A stretch of DNA of 64,000 bases, from contig NZ_CP027762.1 in assembly GCF_003852315.1 (NCBI RefSeq), positions 4,941,501 through 5,005,500 on the forward strand, in the 5' to 3' direction. The DNA comes from Pseudomonas sp. LBUM920. GTDB taxonomy: Bacteria > Pseudomonadota > Gammaproteobacteria > Pseudomonadales > Pseudomonadaceae. A program made the translations under genes and the position numbers. Within the stretch, counting starts at the first letter, position 1, and every line of letters starts with the position of its first letter. Shown here piece after piece: positions 26,368 through 34,744 of the stretch. Below the pieces are notes generated by a model. The model saw nothing but the letters and a program-made list of their open reading frames with translations, was not told the origin of the DNA and did no database searches.

Positions 26368-26457
26368 TGTGGGAGCGGGCTTGCTCGCGAATGCGGCGTG
26401 TCAGCCACTGAAATGTTGACTGAAACACCGCATTCGCGAGCAAACCCGCTCCCACAG
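26368..26457. repeat. REP pair (BIME)
   Basis: Head GTGGGAGCGGGCTTGCTCGC, tail GCGAGCAAACCCGCTCCCAC. It lies between the MocR and OmpA-like genes, both on the minus strand. Confidence 0.93.
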
Positions 26458-26475
26458 GTTGATCGGCGTCAGGCG

Positions 26476-27291
26476 TTAGCGGGCAGCGCCCAGCTGGCCC
26501 TTTTCATCGGAGAACACAATTTCCACCCGACGGTTCTGCGCGCGGCCACGTTCGGAGGCGTTGGCTTCGACCGGGTACTGGTCGCCATAGCCTTCGACCT
26601 GGATACGCTTTTCATCGATCCCCAGGTCCATCAGCACGTCGGCCACCGATTGCGCACGGTCGCGCGACAGCTTCAGGTTTTCCTGCTCGCCACCGGTGTT
26701 GTCGGTGTAGCCCTCGATGCGCACCACGCGCTTGGGGTTCAGTTGCAGGAACTGCACAATCTTCAACACCGTGCGGTTGGCCGAGTTTTCCAATTGCGCT
26801 TCGCCGGTGTCGAACAACACATCGCCGAGGGTCATCACCAGGCCGCGATCAGTCTGGGTGGTGGTCAGGCTGGCGATTTGCTCTTCGAGCCACTTGCCCT
26901 GTTGCTGCACGCTGGCAAGTTTGTTTTCGCGCAGCGCCAGCTGCAGGCGCTGGCGTTCCAATTCGAGCTTGGTGCCGCGCTCGGCGTTGAGGCCCTGTTC
27001 GGTGTGTTCGCGGGCGATCGCACTGTAACGCTGGCTCAGGTAAGCGTAATGCACCACGTCGGCACCGCTGCCCCAGTAGCTGGACAAACGATCGGCGCGC
27101 GCCAGGGACTCACCGGCGCGAATGACGTCCTTGGGTGCAAAGCGCAGCACATTGGCGTCTTCCTTGACCTTCTGGAAATCAGTGCCGGCCTGTTGCAAGG
27201 CCTGCTCGCTGTTCGGTTGGCTGGCGCAACCACCCAGGGCGGCGCTGCCCAGCAGCACGACACAACTCAAACCACGGATCATCGGGCTCAT
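26476..27291 (-). CDS. OmpA-family lipoprotein with DUF4398-like N-terminal domain
   Basis: A 271-residue outer-membrane lipoprotein. Lipobox LGGC (Cys22) after a hydrophobic signal. Residues ~25-135 are helical and resemble DUF4398 (a repeat of the upstream gene's domain). Residues ~150-262 are an OmpA peptidoglycan-binding domain with GDVLFDTG, GYTDNTG, LSRDRAQSV and NRRVEIV. It likely tethers the outer membrane to the wall. It overlaps the DUF4398 gene by 4 bp in an SBP-DUF4398-OmpA operon. Confidence 0.92.
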   Translation of the reverse strand: MSPMIRGLSCVVLLGSAALGGCASQPNSEQALQQAGTDFQKVKEDANVLRFAPKDVIRAGESLARADRLSSYWGSGADVVHYAYLSQRYSAIAREHTEQGLNAERGTKLELERQRLQLALRENKLASVQQQGKWLEEQIASLTTTQTDRGLVMTLGDVLFDTGEAQLENSANRTVLKIVQFLQLNPKRVVRIEGYTDNTGGEQENLKLSRDRAQSVADVLMDLGIDEKRIQVEGYGDQYPVEANASERGRAQNRRVEIVFSDEKGQLGAAR

Positions 27292-27650
27292 TGGGCTTCT
27301 CCCAACTGCAATTGCTTGCGCAGGCGGGTGATGCGGGTGTTGAGCACGCTCAGTTGCTCTTGGCTCTTTTGGGTCAGAATCTTGGCTTCGGCCAGACGCG
27401 CGTCCAACTCGGCTTGTTCGGCCCGCATGCGCGCATGCTTGTAGGACTCATCGGCCATGTCGGCCTTGGCCCTGGCGAATTTGTCTTCGGCCAGCTTCAG
27501 CTCAGGCGAATCGTCGGCGCTGGCCCCCACGGCGCTGGCTTGCTCCAGGGCTTGCTGGGTGAGGCGTATTTGCTCATTCGGCGCAGGATCGGCTGCACAT
27601 CCCGCCAAAGCAACAACGGCGAGGGCCGCGAAAAGAGGTCGAATAGTCAC
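27288..27650 (-). CDS. DUF4398 lipoprotein
   Basis: A 120-residue lipoprotein: signal MTIRPLFAALAVVALAGC with lipobox LAGC (Cys18), then an amphipathic, Ala/Glu/Arg-rich helical body (LAEDKFARAKADMADES, ARLAEAKILTQKS) likely to form a coiled coil. DUF4398 proteins commonly precede an OmpA-domain lipoprotein carrying the same domain, as here (4-bp overlap). Probably an outer-membrane partner of that protein; function undescribed. Confidence 0.88.
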   Translation of the reverse strand: MTIRPLFAALAVVALAGCAADPAPNEQIRLTQQALEQASAVGASADDSPELKLAEDKFARAKADMADESYKHARMRAEQAELDARLAEAKILTQKSQEQLSVLNTRITRLRKQLQLGEAQ

Positions 27651-27659
27651 TGTAAATCC

Positions 27660-28481
27660 TTACTTTGCTGGGGTGCCGACGGGTTGCTGCAATTGCGCTT
27701 TCCAGCGCTCGAGGTTGCGCTGCATTGCTGCTTGCACCACACCGGACGCGGGCAATTCTGTCATCTTTTTGGCCAGCTGTCCGCGCAGCCACGGATCATT
27801 GCAGGCCGAGTTGTGGGAAATCGCCAGGTACAAGCCGGGCTGATCGACAGGCACTTCACGTGCGATCAGGTCATTGCTCATGCCCAGAGTCTGGGCCATG
27901 GCCATGCCCGAATAACGCCCGGCGAGCACGTAGTCCACTTCCCCCAGCAGCAGTTTTTGAAAGGCCGGCGTCAAGGTGGGAAAGCGTTGCAGGTTGAGCT
28001 GTTGGCCGGCGAAGGTGTCGAAATCGGCACTCAAGCGCGCGCGTTCCGAGACTGCGCCCTTTTGGCCGTGCAGGTCGGCCGCCGTGGCATAGACCAGCGC
28101 CGAATCCTTGCGGGTCCAGACCAGGTAGTCGATCTGCATCAAGGCTGGGTGGATGTAATCAAGGCTTTCCAACTCACCCAGGTTCAACGGTGCATCGGCA
28201 AGAATATCCATGCGCCCACTGCGCACTTCGTCCAGGGCCAGGGCGCGTTTGCCGCCATAGAGCAGGTCGACTTTAAGCCCCAGCTCTTTGGCCACTTGTT
28301 GCAACACATCGGCGGTGGCGCCGATCAGGTGCGTCGGGTCTTGTGGGTCGCGCCATAACAACGGCGGTGCGTCCGGGCTGCCGGTGATCACCAGGCGCTC
28401 ACATTTGCCGGCGGCCAGCGCCAGGCTTGGCAGTAACGCCAATCCAAGGGTCAGTGCCAGCACTACGGGACGCGAATCCAT
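27660..28481 (-). CDS. Periplasmic solute-binding protein family 3 (SBP_bac_3-like)
   Basis: A 273-residue secreted protein starting MDSRPVVLALTLGLALL (cut after ALAA near residue 22). The mature part has the bilobed layout of family 3: ATADVLQQVAKELGLKVDL, GRMDILADAPLN, and a later LLGEVDYVLAG. No ABC permease or ATPase gene is adjacent; instead it is followed 9 bp later by the DUF4398 and OmpA genes. It may act as a ligand sensor or orphan binding protein for the envelope module. Confidence 0.85.
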   Translation of the reverse strand: MDSRPVVLALTLGLALLPSLALAAGKCERLVITGSPDAPPLLWRDPQDPTHLIGATADVLQQVAKELGLKVDLLYGGKRALALDEVRSGRMDILADAPLNLGELESLDYIHPALMQIDYLVWTRKDSALVYATAADLHGQKGAVSERARLSADFDTFAGQQLNLQRFPTLTPAFQKLLLGEVDYVLAGRYSGMAMAQTLGMSNDLIAREVPVDQPGLYLAISHNSACNDPWLRGQLAKKMTELPASGVVQAAMQRNLERWKAQLQQPVGTPAK

Positions 28482-28511
28482 GGCGGTTCTCCAGAATAAA
28501 AAGGGGCGCGC

Positions 28512-28540
28512 AAAAAAAAAGCCCGGTCCAAAGACCGGGC
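28512..28540 (-). terminator. Terminator of etfBA
   Basis: GCCCGGTC / GACCGGGC stem with a 4-base loop and nine T on the minus strand, 23 bp past the etfA stop. Confidence 0.93.
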
Positions 28541-28563
28541 TCTTTATAAGTGAAGCGGCTGGA

Positions 28564-29493
28564 TTAGACCAGCTTCTCCAACTCGGGTACGGCTTCGAAC
28601 AAGTCTGCCACCAGGCCGTAATCAGCCACCTGGAAGATCGGCGCTTCTTCGTCCTTGTTGATCGCAACGATCACTTTGGAGTCTTTCATACCGGCCAAGT
28701 GCTGGATCGCGCCGGAGATACCGACGGCGATGTACAGCTGTGGCGCAACGATTTTGCCGGTCTGGCCGACCTGCATGTCGTTGGGTACAAAACCTGCGTC
28801 GACGGCCGCGCGGGAAGCGCCGACCGCAGCGCCCAGCTTGTCGGCCAGGGCGTACAGGTGCTTGAAGTTGTCACCGTTCTGCATACCACGCCCGCCGGAA
28901 ACGACGATCTTGGCAGCGGTCAGCTCAGGACGATCCGACTTGGCCAGCTCTTCACCAACAAAGCTGGAAGTACCGGCGTCGTGGGCAGCGGAGACGGCTT
29001 CAACGGCAGCCGAACCCCCTTCAGCAGCCACCGGGTCGAAACCGGTAGCACGCACGGTGATGACTTTTACCGACGCGTTGGACTGCACGGTGGCAATGGC
29101 GTTACCGGCGTAGATCGGGCGCTTGAAGGTATCAGCGCTTTCAACCGAGATGATCTCGGAGATCTGGTCAACGTCCAGCTGCGCGGCAACGCGTGGCAGG
29201 ATGTTTTTGCCGTTGGAAGTAGCGGCAGCCAGGATGTGGCTGTAGCCAGCGCCCAGCTCTGCAACCAGAGGGGCAACGTTTTCCGGCAGCTGATGCGCGT
29301 AAGCGGCGTTGTCGGCCAGCAGTACTTTGCTCACGCCAGCGATTTTCGCTGCGGCTTCAGCCACGGCGCCAGCGCCCTGACCTGCGACCAGCACGTGAAT
29401 GTCGCCACCGATTTTCGCAGCGGCAGCCACGGTGTTCAGGGTGGCCGGGGCCAGCACCTTGTTGTCGTGTTCTGCGATTACCAAGATAGTCAT
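28564..29493 (-). CDS. etfA: Electron transfer flavoprotein alpha subunit
   Basis: A 309-residue FAD-binding subunit of ETF, which takes electrons from acyl-CoA and other dehydrogenases. The C-terminal FAD domain shows SGGRGMQNGDNF, GQTGKIVAPQLY and the signature GISGAIQHLAGMKDS. The N-terminal domain opens MTILVIAEHDN. The start is 2 bp after the etfB stop, so the two are translated together. ETF passes its electrons to the ETF-QO encoded divergently at 30778. Confidence 0.97.
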   Translation of the reverse strand: MTILVIAEHDNKVLAPATLNTVAAAAKIGGDIHVLVAGQGAGAVAEAAAKIAGVSKVLLADNAAYAHQLPENVAPLVAELGAGYSHILAAATSNGKNILPRVAAQLDVDQISEIISVESADTFKRPIYAGNAIATVQSNASVKVITVRATGFDPVAAEGGSAAVEAVSAAHDAGTSSFVGEELAKSDRPELTAAKIVVSGGRGMQNGDNFKHLYALADKLGAAVGASRAAVDAGFVPNDMQVGQTGKIVAPQLYIAVGISGAIQHLAGMKDSKVIVAINKDEEAPIFQVADYGLVADLFEAVPELEKLV

Positions 29494-29495
29494 TA

Positions 29496-30245
29496 TTAGA
29501 TTACCTTCGCTTCGTTTTTCAGTTTCTCGACCAGTTCGGCCACCGACTTGACCTTGATGCCCGCGCTGCGTGCAGCCGGCGCTTCAACCTTGACGGTCTT
29601 GTTGGTGGAGGCGGTGGAAACGCCCAAAGCCTCTGGAGTCAGCGACTCAAGCGGCTTCTTCTTGGCTTTCATAATGTTTGGCAGGGACGCATAGCGCGGC
29701 TCGTTCAAACGCAGGTCGGTGGTGACGATGGCCGGCAGTTTCAACGAAACGGTCTGTGCGCCGCCGTCGATTTCACGGGTAACAGCAACGCTGTCGCCGC
29801 TCACTTCGACTTTGGAGGCGAAAGTGCCCTGGCCATAACCGGTCAGCGCAGCCAGCATCTGGCCCGCCTGGTTGTTGTCGCTGTCGATGGCTTGTTTGCC
29901 GAGGATCACCAGCTGAGGCTGTTCCTTGTCGACAACGGCTTTGAGCAACTTGGCAACGGCCAGGGAGGTCAGCTCTTCAGCCGATTCAACCAGGATGGCG
30001 CGGTCGGCGCCCAGTGCCAGGGCGGTACGCAACTGCTCTTGGGCAGTGGTAGGACCGATGGAAACCACGACGATTTCAGTCGCCACGCCTTTCTCTTTCA
30101 GGCGTACGGCTTCTTCCACAGCGATTTCGCAGAAAGGGTTCATCGACATCTTGACGTTAGCGAGGTCGACGCCGGAATTGTCCGCCTTGACGCGAACTTT
30201 CACGTTGTAATCGACAACGCGTTTGACAGCTACAAGAACCTTCAT
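29496..30245 (-). CDS. etfB: Electron transfer flavoprotein beta subunit
   Basis: A 249-residue AMP-binding subunit of ETF, starting MKVLVAVKRVVDYNVKV. Family signature segments VEEAVRLKEKG and GKQAIDSDNNQ are visible, as is the C-terminal recognition-loop region (LRLNEPRYASLPNIMKAKKKPL). First gene of the etfBA operon, divergent from ETF-QO across a 532-bp region holding a PsrA-like box. The start and length are standard. Confidence 0.97.
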   Translation of the reverse strand: MKVLVAVKRVVDYNVKVRVKADNSGVDLANVKMSMNPFCEIAVEEAVRLKEKGVATEIVVVSIGPTTAQEQLRTALALGADRAILVESAEELTSLAVAKLLKAVVDKEQPQLVILGKQAIDSDNNQAGQMLAALTGYGQGTFASKVEVSGDSVAVTREIDGGAQTVSLKLPAIVTTDLRLNEPRYASLPNIMKAKKKPLESLTPEALGVSTASTNKTVKVEAPAARSAGIKVKSVAELVEKLKNEAKVI

Positions 30246-30613
30246 GGATTCCTCGTTACTCTCCGGTGAAAAGAAAGTCGCCTAGGCGAACCTGGCGGTT
30301 GATGCTCATCGGCACACAAGGGCACCTCCAAAAACGTCGGCGGATGACCTTGCTCACGGGAAATGATGACCGTTCGTCAGTGGTGACTGAGAGGTCATTC
30401 TTTATCGCGGCGTGTAAACTGCGCGCCATCAATGAAACGCGCGTCACCTGTTTTGCCTTGGCCCTGCTTTTGGACGTGCTCTTGAAACCTGCGGTATGCC
30501 TACGGTATGCGCAAAACCGACCGTATATTGACCGGAACGCCTATTCTGGTCAATACGCCAAAATAGCCAGTCATAAGCCGCGTTGCTTTGATTTACCTAG
30601 CTTCCAAGCAATT

Positions 30614-30627
30614 CAAACAAACGTTTG
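30614..30627. promoter_or_regulatory. PsrA-like operator at the ETF-QO promoter
   Basis: CAAAC-AAAC-GTTTG fits the published pseudomonad PsrA pattern (G/C)AAAC-N2-4-GTTT(G/C). It is also part of a perfect 12-bp palindrome ACAAACGTTTGT. It lies 2 bp upstream of the -35 box, where a repressor would block transcription. PsrA is a TetR-type repressor released by long-chain fatty acids in pseudomonads. Binding here is inferred from the motif only. Confidence 0.6.
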
Positions 30628-30629
30628 TA

Positions 30630-30658
30630 TTGGACGCTGCCAGTGGTGTAGATATAAT
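30630..30658 (+). promoter_or_regulatory. Sigma-70 promoter of ETF-QO
   Basis: TTGGAC, a 17-bp spacer, and a perfect TATAAT at 30653-30658. It directs transcription toward the ETF-QO gene about 120 bp downstream. Confidence 0.75.
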
Positions 30659-30777
30659 GCGCCACCTAGAGAGAAAGGTGGGTCATCGCGTGCTCCGAAT
30701 GCAGTGATGACGGATGCGACACCGAACCTCCACCCATTAAAAAAAAAGCCTGTTGAGCCTTGAGTAGGAGATAGCCT

Positions 30778-32442
30778 GTGGAACGCGAATACATGGAATT
30801 CGACGTGGTCATCGTCGGCGCTGGCCCGGCAGGCCTGTCTGCCGCCTGCCGACTGAAGCAGAAGGCCGCCGAAGCCGGTAAAGAAATCAGCGTCTGCGTG
30901 GTCGAGAAAGGCTCCGAAGTCGGCGCACACATCCTTTCCGGTGCGGTGTTTGAACCCCGCGCCCTGAACGAACTGTTCCCGGACTGGAAAGCACTTGGCG
31001 CCCCGCTCAACACGCCCGTGGTGCGCGATGACATCTATGTACTGCGCAGCCCGGAAGCCGCCACCAAGGTTCCCGACTTCTTTGTGCCCAAGACCATGCA
31101 CAACGAAGGCAACTACATCATCTCCCTGGGCAACCTGTGCCGCTGGCTGGCCCAGCAGGCTGAGAACCTGGGTGTGGAAGTCTACCCAGGCTTCGCCGCT
31201 CAAGAAGCACTGTTCGACGAAAACGGCGTGGTCCGCGGGATCATCACCGGCGACCTCGGCGTCGACCGTGAAGGCCATCCAAAAGAAGGCGTCTATACCC
31301 CAGGCATGGAGCTGCGTGGCAAGTACACGCTGTTCGCCGAAGGCTGCCGTGGCCACATCGGCAAGCAACTGATCCAGCGCTTCAACCTGGACAGCGACGC
31401 CGACGCCCAGCACTACGGCATCGGCTTGAAAGAAATCTGGGAAATCGACCCTGCCAAGCACCAGCCTGGCCTGGTGGTACACACCGCCGGTTGGCCGCTG
31501 GACATCATGAGCAACGAGAACACGGGCGGTTCTTTCCTCTATCACCTGGAAAACAACCAGGTGGTCGTGGGTCTGATCGTCGACCTGTCCTACAGCAACA
31601 CGTTCCTGTCGCCATTCGATGAGTTCCAGCGCCTCAAGCATCACCCGGTGCTGGCCCAGTACCTGGAAGGCGGCAAGCGCGTCAGCTACGGCGCGCGTGC
31701 CTTGGCCAAAGGCGGCATCAACTCGTTGCCGAAGATGGTCTTCAAAGGCGGCGCCTTGATCGGCTGCGACCTGGGCACCATGAACGTGGCCAAGATCAAG
31801 GGCAGCCACACCGCGATGAAGTCCGGCATGCTCGCCGCCGACGCGGTGGCCGAACGCCTGTTCGCCGAGTCTGAAGGCGGCGACGAACTGACCAACTACG
31901 TCGACAGCTTCAAAGCCAGCTGGCTCTACGAAGAACTGTTCGCCAGCCGCAACTTCGGCCCGGCGATGCACAAGTTCGGCCCGATCCTGGGTGCCGGCTT
32001 CAACTGGTTCGACCAGAACATCCTCGGCGGCAAAATGCCGTTCACCTTGCACGACACCAAGCCGGACTACGCCTGCCTGAAGCTCGCCAAGGACAGCAAG
32101 AAGATCGACTACCCAAAACCCGACGGCAAGCTGAGCTTCGACAAGCTGAGCTCGGTGTTCATCTCCGGTACCAACCACGAAGAAGAACAGCCGTGCCACT
32201 TGAAGCTCAAAGACCCAAGCATCCCGATCGGCACCAACCTGCCGCTCTACGATGAACCGGCGCAGCGCTACTGCCCGGCCGGCGTGTATGAAGTGATCAC
32301 CAAGGAAGACGGCGAGAAGCGCTTCCAGATCAATGCCCAGAACTGCGTGCACTGCAAGACCTGTGACATCAAGGACCCTTCGCAGAACATTACGTGGGTG
32401 ACGCCGGAAGGCGCGGGCGGGCCGACTTATCCGAATATGTAA
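30778..32442 (+). CDS. Electron transfer flavoprotein-ubiquinone oxidoreductase
   Basis: A 554-residue inner-membrane enzyme that moves electrons from reduced ETF to ubiquinone. The FAD-binding GxGxxG motif is VIVGAGPAGLSA (residues ~10-21). The C-terminal ferredoxin-like part has YCPAGVYEV and NCVHCKTCDIK, giving four cysteines for the 4Fe-4S cluster. The C-terminus GGPTYPNM is typical. It is divergent from etfBA, its electron donor, with a possible PsrA site at the promoter. A terminator follows. Confidence 0.97.
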   Translation: MEREYMEFDVVIVGAGPAGLSAACRLKQKAAEAGKEISVCVVEKGSEVGAHILSGAVFEPRALNELFPDWKALGAPLNTPVVRDDIYVLRSPEAATKVPDFFVPKTMHNEGNYIISLGNLCRWLAQQAENLGVEVYPGFAAQEALFDENGVVRGIITGDLGVDREGHPKEGVYTPGMELRGKYTLFAEGCRGHIGKQLIQRFNLDSDADAQHYGIGLKEIWEIDPAKHQPGLVVHTAGWPLDIMSNENTGGSFLYHLENNQVVVGLIVDLSYSNTFLSPFDEFQRLKHHPVLAQYLEGGKRVSYGARALAKGGINSLPKMVFKGGALIGCDLGTMNVAKIKGSHTAMKSGMLAADAVAERLFAESEGGDELTNYVDSFKASWLYEELFASRNFGPAMHKFGPILGAGFNWFDQNILGGKMPFTLHDTKPDYACLKLAKDSKKIDYPKPDGKLSFDKLSSVFISGTNHEEEQPCHLKLKDPSIPIGTNLPLYDEPAQRYCPAGVYEVITKEDGEKRFQINAQNCVHCKTCDIKDPSQNITWVTPEGAGGPTYPNM

Positions 32443-32458
32443 GTCATTGGCTTGACCA

Positions 32459-32486
32459 AAAAGGCTCCCAGACGGGGGCCTTTTTT
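32459..32486 (+). terminator. Terminator of ETF-QO
   Basis: AAAAGGCTCCC-AGAC-GGGGGCCTTTTTT, 16 bp after the stop (one mismatch in the stem). Confidence 0.88.
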
Positions 32487-32504
32487 ATGCCCAACACCGA
32501 TCAA

Positions 32505-32596
32505 ATGTGGGAGCGGGCTTGCTCGCGAATACGGTGGGTCAGCTAACACATTCATCAACTGACAGGCCGCTTTCGCGAGCAAGCCCGCTCCCACCT
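32505..32596. repeat. REP pair (BIME)
   Basis: Head GTGGGAGCGGGCTTGCTCGC, tail GCGAGCAAGCCCGCTCCCAC. It lies between the convergent ETF-QO and AraC genes. Confidence 0.93.
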
Positions 32597-32619
32597 TTAC
32601 GGTGGTGTACCTTGTGGAG

Positions 32620-33510
32620 TTATGCAGCCCGCTCTTCACCGGGGTTGCGCAGAAAATAGCGCTTATATTCGCGACTGAACTGCGACGTACTCTGATACCC
32701 CACATTGTGTGCCGCCTGCGCCACACCCATGCCCTCCACCAGCAGCAACTGCTGCGCCTTGAGCAACCGCAACCGCTTCAAATACTGCACCGGCGACAAC
32801 AACGTACAGCGCTTGAAATGCTCGTGAAACGTCGACGCGCTCATGTGCGCATAACCTGCCAACGTCTCGATATTCAGCGGCTCGGCGTAATGGGCATGCA
32901 GGTGATTCAACGACGTGGCGATGCGCGAAAACTGCCCCTGCTGCTCCACCAACGCCCGCAACACATCGGCCTGCGGCCCACGCAACGCGGTGAACAACAA
33001 TTCGCGCACCCGCGCCGGGCCCATGATCCGGCTTTCCAGCGGATCGTGCAGGCACTGCAACAGCCGCTCGACGCACCCACGCATCGCATCATCGAGCACC
33101 ACCGAACTCATCGATTCCAGCGTCTGCGCTGCCGGCGGCGGCCCGGCCTGAATGCCCATGGCCATGACCAACTCGCCCAGCACCACCCGATCAATACCCA
33201 CCGTCACGCCATACAACGGCGCGTTCGGCAGGGCAAAGGTCTCGCATTCAAACGGCACCGGCATCGCCTGGATCAAATAATGCCCGGCGCCATACTCCAG
33301 CGTACGCGGGCCCAGGTAGGCGACCTTGCTGCCCTGGGCGACGATCATCAGGCTCGGCTCGTAGATCTGCGGGCCGCGCGCCACGTCGCAACTGGCGCGC
33401 AAGACCTGCACGCCGGGAAGGTTCGTCGGCGAAAATCCGTCGCAGGGCGTAAGCCCTTTTATCAAGGCCACCAACGTGGCGTTGGCGTCGAGATGGCGGG
33501 TCAACAACAT
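32620..33510 (-). CDS. AraC-family transcriptional regulator
   Basis: A 296-residue regulator. The N-terminal cupin-like domain (AraC_N, residues ~20-170; PSLMIVAQGSKVAYLG) is followed by two helix-turn-helix motifs in residues ~190-296 (MSASTFHEHFKRCTLLSPVQYLKRLRL and VGYQSTSQFSREYKRYF, each read in parts). It is divergent from the zinc alcohol dehydrogenase gene at 33692 across 181 bp; such AraC/ADH pairs are common and suggest aldehyde- or alcohol-responsive control. Confidence 0.93.
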   Translation of the reverse strand: MLLTRHLDANATLVALIKGLTPCDGFSPTNLPGVQVLRASCDVARGPQIYEPSLMIVAQGSKVAYLGPRTLEYGAGHYLIQAMPVPFECETFALPNAPLYGVTVGIDRVVLGELVMAMGIQAGPPPAAQTLESMSSVVLDDAMRGCVERLLQCLHDPLESRIMGPARVRELLFTALRGPQADVLRALVEQQGQFSRIATSLNHLHAHYAEPLNIETLAGYAHMSASTFHEHFKRCTLLSPVQYLKRLRLLKAQQLLLVEGMGVAQAAHNVGYQSTSQFSREYKRYFLRNPGEERAA

Positions 33511-33691
33511 GGCAAAAAACTTCGCGAAAAAGGGATGAGAGCATCATCGCAGGTCTGAGGGCACATGGATCCAAACAAGGGGCACTCCCGGACGAATAGG
33601 CATGAGACTCGGAGCAATCGCCATGGCCGCATTCAGGCGCGGCGCGGAGAATGCGCCGCCTCCCTAGTTATTCCTGCTGCGAGGTTTCCTC

Positions 33692-34744
33692 ATGTATACC
33701 GCCATCGGTTATGCCGCCCAGTCGCCGACCACTCCCCTCGCCCCGATGTCCTTCGAGCGCCGCAGCCCGCGCGCCGATGACGTGGCCATCGAGATTCTCT
33801 ACTGCGGCGTGTGCCACTCCGATATCCACCAGGCGCGCAACGAGTGGGGCATTGCCGTTTACCCGCTGATGCCGGGCCACGAGATCATCGGCAAAGTCAC
33901 CGCCGTCGGCGCCAGCGTCACCGCGCACAAAGTCGGCGACCTAGTCGGCGTAGGCTGCATGGTTGATTCGTGCCGTCACTGCGACGCCTGCCACGCGGAC
34001 CTGGAGCAATACTGCCTCGAAGGCCCGACCATGACCTACGCCACCCCGGACCGGGTCGACGGCAGCAACACCATGGGCGGCTACTCCGACAGCATCGTGG
34101 TCAGCGAGCACTTCGTGGTGAAAATCCCGGCCAAGCTCGACCTGGCCAGCGCCGCACCGATCCTGTGTGCCGGCATCACCACCTACTCGCCACTCAAGCA
34201 CTACGGCGTGAAAGCGGGCGACAAAGTCGGCGTGCTGGGCATGGGTGGCCTGGGCCACATGGGCATCAAGTTCGCCAAGGCGATGGGCGCAGAAGTCACG
34301 CTGTTCACTCGCTCCGCGAGCAAGGCTGAAGAAGGCCGTCGCCAGGGTGCCGATCACGTGATCGTGTCCACCGACGCCGAGCAAATGAAAGCCGCTGCCG
34401 GCAGCTTCGACTTCCTGCTCGACACCATTCCCGTGCAGCACGACCTGAACCCCTACCTGGACGTGCTGCGCTTTGACGGCGTGCACATTCTGGTCGGCCT
34501 GATCGAACCGGTCGATCCGCCGGTCAACGCCGCCAAGCTGGTGTTGGGCCGTAAAGTGCTGGCCGGTTCGTTGATCGGCGGTATTGCCGAAACCCAGGAA
34601 GTCCTGGATTTCTGCGCCGAGCACAACATCACCTGCGACATCGAAATGCTCGACATCCGCCAGATCAATGAGGCTTACACCCGCATGATCGCCGGTGATG
34701 TGAAATACCGCTTTGTCATCGACATGGCGACCTTGAAGGCCTGA
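33692..34744 (+). CDS. Zinc-dependent NAD(P) alcohol dehydrogenase (YahK/cinnamyl-ADH-like)
   Basis: A 350-residue medium-chain dehydrogenase. Catalytic zinc ligands: Cys in CGVCHSDIHQ, His/Glu in PGHEIIG. The structural zinc set is CRHCDACHADLEQYC. The Rossmann motif GMGGLGHMG is near residues 185-193. It resembles E. coli YahK, an NADPH-dependent aldehyde reductase with broad substrates, so aldehyde detoxification is the best guess. Divergent from the AraC gene; the IclR gene abuts its stop convergently. Confidence 0.94.
   Translation: MYTAIGYAAQSPTTPLAPMSFERRSPRADDVAIEILYCGVCHSDIHQARNEWGIAVYPLMPGHEIIGKVTAVGASVTAHKVGDLVGVGCMVDSCRHCDACHADLEQYCLEGPTMTYATPDRVDGSNTMGGYSDSIVVSEHFVVKIPAKLDLASAAPILCAGITTYSPLKHYGVKAGDKVGVLGMGGLGHMGIKFAKAMGAEVTLFTRSASKAEEGRRQGADHVIVSTDAEQMKAAAGSFDFLLDTIPVQHDLNPYLDVLRFDGVHILVGLIEPVDPPVNAAKLVLGRKVLAGSLIGGIAETQEVLDFCAEHNITCDIEMLDIRQINEAYTRMIAGDVKYRFVIDMATLKA

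Larger units (their letters stand above)
30246..30777. promoter_or_regulatory. Divergent etfBA / ETF-QO control region
   Basis: A 532-bp region without a convincing gene; a 165-codon open frame on the plus strand has no family features. It holds the ETF-QO promoter and palindrome near its right end. The etfB promoter must lie toward the left but was not resolved. Its length exceeds what two promoters need, so further regulatory sites or a long leader are possible. Confidence 0.6.

Noticed and set aside
30266..30763. 165-codon plus-strand frame in the etf control region
   Set aside because: Residue pattern is unlike a folded protein. It overlaps the promoter and palindrome of ETF-QO and has no ribosome site that I can see.
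30613..32352. 579-codon open frame on the minus strand opposite the ETF-QO gene
   Set aside because: A shadow caused by high GC and codon bias. The plus strand has a full-length enzyme with all motifs; the antisense product has low complexity and no family marks.
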